NCBI GenBank assembly: GCA_020055645.1
Contig: CM034547.1
Location: 5,518,001 to 5,582,000, forward strand
Source of the DNA: Tomocerus qinae
Lineage: Eukaryota; Arthropoda; Collembola; Entomobryomorpha; Tomoceridae
Reading direction: 5' to 3'
Length of the DNA stretch: 64,000 nt
Position numbers and translations under genes: made by a program
The notes under the pieces: model-generated
Seen by the model: the letters and a program-made list of their open reading frames with translations, nothing else
Databases searched by the model: none
Told to the model about the DNA's origin: nothing
Shown here: positions 56,396 to 64,000 of the stretch, piece by piece
Layout of the letters: the number at the start of each line of letters is the position of its first letter
Position numbering within the stretch: the first letter of the stretch is position 1

Positions 56396-56706
56396 CAAGG
56401 AACAAAAAAGGACCTTTTATTGCTTCACTTGCTTTTTTGTAAAAATAGTAAGCGCAAAATTGTAAAAAAAGTTACTTTTTTTGCTTTTTTACGTTTCTAA
56501 AAGTTACAATAAAAAATAAATAAAATGTCTTATTTTGTAGTCCGATATTTCTAGATACAATACTAGTTCTATTGATTTAAAACACTATTTCACACTGTAA
56601 ATGTGTTATATTTTCTGATTGGTTTGCGTAGTAGTTTTAGACTGTCTACGTATTTATGCATAGGTGAAAATTTTAACTAAAAAAGGCATTGCTTTTTTGT
56701 TCCTTG
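56396..56706. mobile_element. hAT-like MITE, family A, copy 4 (diverged)
   Basis: 311 bp, ends CAAGGAACAAAAAAGG and GCTTTTTTGTTCCTTG. Flanks atgcagtc and gtgcagtc form an 8-bp duplication with one mismatch. Longer than copies 1-3 and with a different middle, so a subfamily or a copy with an insertion. Confidence 0.82.
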
Positions 56707-57270
56707 GTGCAGTCCCTGGCATCGTACCAAACCAAAGTGCAGTAATTAATTATTTAGAACAAAGCCCAATCTTCAACACAAGCAACTACAAAGCCGACTA
56801 CCCTCACGTCACAGAACAACATTTAATACACACTGAATGACACTCAATTCTGGAAACTAACTAGTATATAAATTACACACAATTACACGCTATAGAGTGA
56901 GTTTAATTAATTCTCTATCTAAACCTGTAACTAAAGACCTTGTTTCTGCTCTGTCCCTCTCCATCTCCAACTCTTACCCAATTATTTATATGTCATTCAA
57001 TGAATATTCATTCACATTTTGCATGTTATTTTCATGAATATAAAGTACACAACAAAATTCGACAATATAGCTCCTATCTGTATTTGAAATCATTATCTGG
57101 TTTTAATTTGTTTATTGTTATAGTTTATTTTGGTTGTACAATTTGCCATATTTGCCAACGTTTTGAAATTTAGATTGGAGTAAATGAAAGTGCTTCGATC
57201 AAATCTATACAAACTATTGTAGTTGTAAATTGTATTGTCAGTACTATGTCATCAGCATAAGATATCATTT

Positions 57271-60200
57271 GTGAGTGTGAAATAAACAACAGCCCAATCT
57301 TAGTCGTAGCCTCGAAGAATTATAAACGACTAAGAGTCGTGAACATAACCCGAAGTCTGAGTATTACTGCATCCGCCAACTTGTAATAACTATCCAATTC
57401 CACCAAATTGGACATGCTGATTTCAAATATGGACCTCAAATTTATCACCGGACAACCAATATAGTGGAATGGGGTCCACCCACTATATCGACATCATAAA
57501 TTTGGTAATTAAATTCTGTAAACGCCAATTCAGAGGTAATTAGACATGCTGATTTCAAATATGGATTCCAAATTTATGTATTGTCAACCGCTATAGTGGA
57601 CTGGGGTCCACCCACTATATCGGCATCATTATACTTTGCAGCTAAATTCGGTAAACACCAATTTAGAGGTTATTCAGCACGCTGATTTCAAATATAGGTC
57701 CCAAATTTATGTATCGACGACCGCTATAGTGGACTGGGGTCCACCCACTATATCGCCATCATGATACTTTGCAATTAAATTCTGAAAACGCCAATTTAGA
57801 GGTAATTCAGCACGCTGATTTCAAATATATATCTCAAATTTATGTATCGACGACCGCTATAGTGGACTGGGGTCCACCCACTATATCGGCATCATTATAT
57901 TTTGCAGCTAAATTCCGTAAACGCCAATTTAGAGGTAATTCACCACGCTGAATTAATATATAGATCTCAAATTGATGTATCGACAACCGCTATAGTGGAC
58001 TGGGGTCCACCCACTATATCGCCATCATGATACTTTGCAATTAAATTCTGAAAACGCCAATTTAGAGGTAATTCAGCACGCTGATTTCAAATATATATCT
58101 CAAATTTATGTATCGTCAACCGCTATAGTGGACTGGGGTCCACCCACTCTATCGGCATCATGATACTTTGCAATTAAATTCTGAAAACGCTAATTTAGAG
58201 GTAATTCAGCACCCTGATTTCAAATATGGATCTCAAACTTATGTACTGACAACCGCTATAGTGGACTGGGGTCCAACCACTATATCGGCATCATAATACT
58301 TTGCAATTAAATTCTGAAAACGCTAATTTAGAGGTAATTCAGCACCCTGATTTCAAATATGGATCTCAAACTTATGTACTGACAACCGCTATATTGGACT
58401 GGGGTTCACCCACTATATCGGCATCATTATATTTTGCAGCTAAATGCCGTAAACGCCAATTTAGAGGTAATTCACCACGCCGAATTAATATATAGATCTC
58501 AAATTGATGTATTGACAACCGCTATAGTGGACTGGAGTCCACCCACTATATCGCCATCATTATATTTTGCAGCTAAATTCCGTAAACGCCAATTTAGAGG
58601 TAATTCAGCACGCTGATTTCAAATATATATCTCAAATTTATGTATCGTCAACCGCTATAGTGGACTGGGGTCCACCCACTCTATCGGCATCATGATACTT
58701 TGCAATTAAATTCTGAAAACGCTAATTTAGAGGTAATTCAGCACCCTGATTTCAAATATGGATCTCAAACTTATGTACTGACAACCGCTATAGTGGACTG
58801 GGGTTCACCCACTATATCGGCATCATTATATTTTGCAGCTAAATTCCGTAAACGCCAATTTAGAGGTAATTCACCACGCTGAATTAATATATAGATCTCA
58901 AATTGATGTATCGACAACCGCTAGTGGACTGGGGTCCACCCACTATATCGGCATCATAATACATTGCAGCTAAATTAAGTAAACGCCAATTTAGAGTTTA
59001 CTGAGCATGCTGATATAGTATATAGTATTATGATGCCGATATAGTGGGTGGACCCAAGTCCACTATAGCGGTCGTCGATACATCAATTTGGGACCCATAT
59101 TTGAAATTATCTTGCTGAATAACCTCTAAATTGGCGTTTACCGAATTTAGCTGCAAAGTATAATGATGCGGATATAGTGGTTGGACCCCAGTCCACTATA
59201 GCGGTTGTCATTACATAAATTTGAGATCCATTTTTGAAATCAGCGTACTGAATTACCTCTAAATTGGCGTTTTCAGAATTTAATTGCAAAGTATCATGAT
59301 GCCGATATAGTGGGTGGACCCCAGTCCACTATAGCGGTTGTCAGTACATAAATTTGAGATCCTTTCTATGAAATCAGCGTGCTGAATTACCTCTAAATAG
59401 GCGTTTTCAGAATTTAATTGCCAAGTATTATGATGCCGATATAGTGGTTGGACCCCAGCCCACTATAGCGGTTGTCAGTACATAAATTTGAGATCCATAT
59501 TTGAAATGAGCGTGGTGAATTACCTACAAATCGGCGTTTTCAGAATTTAATTGCAAAGTATTATGATGCCGATATAGTGGTTGGACCCCAGTCCACTATA
59601 GCGGTTGTCATTACATAAATTTGAGATCCATTTTTGAAATCAGCGTACTGAATTACCTCTAAATTGGCGTTTTCAGAATTTAATTGCAAAGTATCATGAT
59701 GCCGATATAGTGGGTGGACCCCAGTCCACTATAGCGGTTGTCAGTACATAAATTTGAGATCCTTTCTATGAAATCAGCGTGCTGAATTACCTCTAAATAG
59801 GCGTTTTCAGAATTTAATTGCCAAGTATTATGATGCCGATATAGTGGTTGGACCCCAGCCCACTATAGCGGTTGTCAGTACATAAATTTGAGATCCATAT
59901 TTGAAATGAGCGTGGTGAATTACCTTCAAATCGGCGTTTTCAGAATTTAATTGCAAAGTATTATGATGCCGATAGAGTGGGTGGACCCCAGTCCACTATA
60001 GCGGTTGTCATTACATAAATTTGAGATCTATATTTGAAATCAGCGTGGTGAATTACCTTTAAATCAGCGTTTTCAGAATTTAATTGCAAAGTATTATGAT
60101 GGCGATATAGTGGGTGGACCCCAGTCCACTATAGCGGTCGTCGATACATAAATTTGGGACGCATATTTGAAATCAGCGTTCTAAATAACCTCAAAATTGA

Positions 60201-60587
60201 CGTTTACCGAATTTAGCTGCAAAGTATAATGATGCCGATATAGTGGGTGGACCCCAGTCCACTATAGCGGTTGACGATACATAAATTTGGAATCCATATT
60301 TGAAATCAGCATGCCTAATTACCTCTGAACTGGCGTTTACAGAATTTAATTACCAAATTTATGATGCCGATATAGTGGGTGGACCCCATTCCACTATATT
60401 GGTTGTCCGGTGATAAATTTGAGGTCCATATTTGAAATCAGCATGTCCAATTTGGTGGAATTGGATAGTTATTACAAGTTGGCGGATGCAGTAATACTCA
60501 GACTTCGGGTTATGTTCACGACTCTTAGTCGTTTATAATTCTTCGAGGCTACGACTAAGATTGGGCTGTTGTTTATTTCACACTCAC
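57271..60587. mobile_element. Foldback-type element with inverted arrays of a ~133-bp unit
   Basis: A 3,317-bp near-perfect giant palindrome. The outer ~145 bases (GTGAGTGTGAAATAAACAAC...) are repeated in reverse complement at the right end (...CACACTCAC, to 60587). Inside are 12 copies of a ~133-bp unit on the left (57416-~59010) and 11 in the opposite orientation on the right (~59020-60442). Each unit holds GTGGACTGGGGTCCAC, itself a palindrome, within a larger ATAGTGG...CCACTAT hairpin. The outer arms hold a second hairpin, CTTAGTCGT...ACGACTAAG. ATTT flanks both ends (57267-57270, 60588-60591). The 60-codon frames in the units are artefacts of periodicity. No transposase. The class resembles Drosophila FB or Galileo-type long-TIR elements, by structure only. 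Confidence 0.88.
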
Positions 60588-60591
60588 ATTT

Positions 60592-63500
60592 GTGTTAGTT
60601 GGCTATGTACCATTAATTTACCGATTTCAAAAACTCGACCTAAAATTTTAAAGCCCAGGCTCTTACCTCTACTTTTTACCTTATTTTCCCTGCTACTAAT
60701 ACAAGCCGTCATCTATTGACAAAATAGGATCTTTGACAGCTGATCAGTATGTAATTCTTGTTGAAAGAATCAAAATGGGCTTTCCCCCAAAAACATTCGT
60801 CTGATGAAACGAAAATTGGGCCAAACATAGGTATCAGCTTGAATATAAGTCATCGTGTTTACATTGCCGCATGATATTATAAGAATTCTTTCAAATTCTA
60901 ACTAACAAGACAATCTCCATTCATTCCTATTCAATCATGCATTTCTTTAATTTTCTTTAGAAAAGAATCATCTCTCTAATTACATTTTTGGAAACTTTGC
61001 ATCACTTCAAATCCAAGAAATCTTTACATTGTTCTGCGAAAGCTATTTTAGTAGTTAGCAAAATTATAATGCATACTGAAAATCTATCTTGCGTGCATTA
61101 GAAAGAGTATGCAATTGTGAAGAACTAGAAATTGAAGCGATAGAAAATACTTTTCTTTTTGGGTTATCTGATTAAAATTGATATGCAAAGGTATCTATTT
61201 CTGCTTTTGAAGTCAACTTAATGTAGCAGTACTCAAGCGGAGATGCGAAAAGAAAGTTTTTCTATTGTTTATTCAAATGCCAGTCTGAGAAAGGAAGATA
61301 TAAATATTTGAGTAGGATAATACAGAAACAAAAGTAGGAGTACAAGGAAATTAGGGAAGAAATCCAAGGGAATTATAGAAACAGAGATTGTTGTAGGAGT
61401 CTGTGGGCGTATTAAATTATGTATCTTGTCAAGGAAATGTACATTCAATCTCCAATCTCTAAAATAATAGACTTCCTGAAAACGAAAAATGAATATTAGA
61501 TACATGCAACGAAAAATGCATTTGATATTTTTCACATTATACCAATCTTTTTCTCCCACTCAATGCCTGCCTTACTCCAAGCTACCCTCATCTCCACATT
61601 GTTCTATTTTAGGTAATGTTATTTACATTTTTCAACATCTAGCCGTGAATTACATTTGCCTGGCAAAACATAATACATGATTTTAATCTAATTTCTTGGG
61701 AAATAATTTTTGTCAGTCGGCCAAAAACTATTGACTGTAATAATTAAATTAGCAAAAATGCAAAAATTTCCATGAAATTTTCCTTTGAAGGGAAAATCTG
61801 GTTAAAATGGTATTAAAATCTTAAATTTTTGGACAGTTTCAGAATTTATATGTATTATAAATACAAAATTTATGAATGAATAGTAATTTAAAAATATTTT
61901 TAAGCTTTTAGCCAAATATTGGCTGGCCATAAAGAGCTTGCATGCTACATTGAATGTTTATAGGGAAGAGATGGAAATCGTAATACGGATTGTTGAACTT
62001 CCTTAAATAAACAATTTCAAAGTAGATGCAGATCCTTATTTCTTGTAGGCAGAAAAGTTTCCAATTCATGCTTTTAAGTATGTTGAACAATCCTATGCAG
62101 TCTATATAATTTTATTCTGTCAACGTTTCTACTTTTACTATTACTTTCTCTGTTGTTGTCCCGTGTTTACTGAAGCAACCAGGGAAGGGATTATGCTTTC
62201 AATAACTGATGTTCACACAAGAGTGGTCCAAACGGATTTAAGGGAGGACTGCATCAGTAAATACATCTTCATGGGGACCAAATTGTAAAATCCTGTTCGA
62301 TTAATTCCTCTCTACAGTTGAAACTTTTAAGATCTATATAGTCTCACGTAATCCATTTTTGTGAAATATCTATTCAATATTACAAAATCTGGAAGCTCAA
62401 TCATTCAATGCGCTAAGGAGAAAATTCCTGCTTTAGCTAACACAAATACATAATTTGGCAGATGAAAAATCATAAATTTGCGTAAATTTTCATTTTAAAA
62501 TCCTTAATGTTATCACAATATTCGAATTTAAACCTAAATAAATTTTTAAACCCATTTTATCGTGACAGCAATTTATAAATCCATCGATAACTAGTTTTAT
62601 AGCGTTAGATGCCTACCTTAAATAGTTTCATTAGTAGAAGGGTCGAGTTAATGGGCATTGTGAGAGTGCTCCTCAAAATTTTTTGCAGTTGTTACCAAGA
62701 AGCTTTAGAAAAACGTGCATATTAATTTTACAGCTCAAATCAGAGACTTTAAATCGTTTGAAGTTGCAAGACGTTCTCCTCCGACAATTTTTAAACATTG
62801 AACTACTTTAAAATTGTAAATAATTAAAGATTTAAATAAATTTTGTAGCAACAGGGTGTAATAGGAGGGAAAGTACAGAAAGAAAGTGTACCTTGAGTAA
62901 GAGGGCGAGTGCAATGGAGATGTGGACGAGGGAAGAAGAAAGAGTCCTTCGAGACAACCAGCTTTGTTCCATAATGTTTAGCAAATCGTTTTAGACTTGA
63001 GTCGAAGTGATGAAATTGGGGTTTTGAAAAACAGATTCAAGAGTCAGACAGGACCTAAATAACTTTAATCAAATCAACCTTTCTTCGATGAGGGACAGAT
63101 TCACTCTGCTGCTGATCTCGATTCACGTCGCTAGAAGAAACTATCCAAGCTTATCATATAGGATTTCATTTGATGGAATTCCTTTCAATTTTCTGGGAAC
63201 TGGGCTTAACGTCCACGGAAACTTTTTTGTCTCGCTATCGTACTTTCTCAAAAAGTGTTTATGGTTCGTAAACAGATATGATACGATCCTATTTCCTCCT
63301 CTTCTCAAATACACCGTCCGATCTAATATGGATGAGTGCCTACAACACTAAGGAAACATGCATGGAAAATCTCCCCTTTTACCGACCCCTGCCCTATAAA
63401 TGATTTTGGCTTGGCACATCCCGAATTAAAAATGGTAATTCTGAAAATAATTTTAAAACTATTATTAATTTTCCCCAAAACTACCATTTTGCTCTGGATT

Positions 63501-64000
63501 TTGTAGTCTTCGGTAGACAAAATCTAAATAAAATGTATTAACAGACGAATTTTGCATTCTTTTACATTAATTAACGAAAAAGTGAAATATTTACCTAATA
63601 GCTAACGAATTTTAATAGTTAAATCCAAAAAAACTTCAGTATTTTTCATAAACACTTTCAAAAATATCAATTTTTTGACGAAATCAGTGACGAATTTGAC
63701 AGTTTTTATAATAGATGTAAAACGTTTAGCAATATTAATTTTCACACAACCCAAAAAATGGACCTTGCTACCAGGGAACAATAAAGGACCTTTATATTGC
63801 CTTTTACCTTTTTTGCCTTGTTATAAAAAAGGTAAGTGTAAGATTTTTAAAAAGCAGTCCTTTTTTGCCTTTTTATCTTTTTTGATATAGCAGAGTACCC
63901 CATTTACTTCCACTTTACATGTAAAAAAGGTAAAAAGGACTGCTTTTCTAGATAAATTAGTAGTACTTTTCACCTTTTTTGTAAAAAAGGAGTACCTTTT
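60592..64000. other. Spacer to window end
   Basis: AT-rich, no gene supported. Frames at 61269-61559 (minus), 63088-63351 and 63323-63520 have no conserved features. The end is a family A MITE. Confidence 0.5.
63772..64000. mobile_element. hAT-like MITE, family A, copy 5, cut by window end
   Basis: Starts CAGGGAACAATAAAGG after cttgctac and shares CCATTTACTTCCACTTTACATG with copies 2 and 3. The right terminus should fall just beyond the window. Confidence 0.8.

Larger units (their letters stand above)
54510..57270. other. Spacer between the retroelement and the foldback element
   Basis: No gene supported. It contains a family B MITE (55028-55161), a TA-flanked MITE (55857-56087) and a family A MITE (56396-56706). 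The frames at 55137-55405 overlap on both strands and partly fall in the family B copy. Confidence 0.5.

Noticed and set aside
57769-59289. Repeated 60-64-codon frames starting MQLNSENANLEV in the foldback element
   Set aside because: They recur once per ~133-bp unit, begin at TTG and read the same DNA in shifting registers (MQLNSENAN and FAAKFRKRQ are the same bases). They are artefacts of the repeat.

Overview
This is an arthropod nuclear genome window: AT-rich, with small phase-consistent spliced exons, a TRRAP/Nipped-A gene end, an NPLP1-type neuropeptide precursor and a Methuselah-like GPCR. A GH26 beta-mannanase with a eukaryotic signal-peptide exon, a cysteine-rich mucin gene and a short collagen would suit a springtail or another early-branching arthropod. 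I cannot name the species from the sequence alone.

Layout. 113-789 (+): last three exons of the TRRAP-like gene. 1493-3298 (-): secreted GH26 mannanase with a C-terminal discoidin domain, convergent with TRRAP. 6165-8224 (-): seven-exon secreted protein with three duplicated six-cysteine modules and a Thr/Ala/Ser mucin tail. 11906-14319 (+): SLC19-family transporter. 15966-18967 (+): Methuselah-like GPCR. 19474-20839 (-): small secreted collagen, tail to tail with the GPCR. 22629-26870 (-): three exons of an NPLP1 precursor. 28710-30217 (+): last two exons of an unrecognised protein with SEDKSKK repeats. 30.2-39.1 kb, 54.5-57.3 kb and 60.6-64 kb hold no gene I can support, only MITEs.

The outstanding object is at 39130-54504: a 15,375-bp BEL/Pao-class LTR retroelement. 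It has 586-bp LTRs in which I see no difference, a perfect 5-bp target duplication (ATCAG), a primer-binding site, and gag, protease, RT, RNase H and integrase. Between pol and env lies a seven-transmembrane receptor resembling the insect Tre1/moody family. It is followed by two envelope glycoprotein genes resembling phlebovirus Gn and class II Gc, then two extra coiled-coil genes, the first with a PLDLS (CtBP-type) motif. It reads as an endogenous retrovirus with a captured host receptor and a multi-gene accessory region. Several single-base frame changes, mostly -1, and one nonsense codon interrupt this copy.

The second structural novelty is at 57271-60587: a 3.3-kb foldback element. It has ~145-bp arms, about 12 plus 11 inverted tandem copies of a ~133-bp hairpin-bearing unit, and a 4-bp target duplication. 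Three short hAT-type MITE families with 8-bp duplications, one TA-flanked MITE and two other inverted-repeat elements are scattered through introns and spacers.
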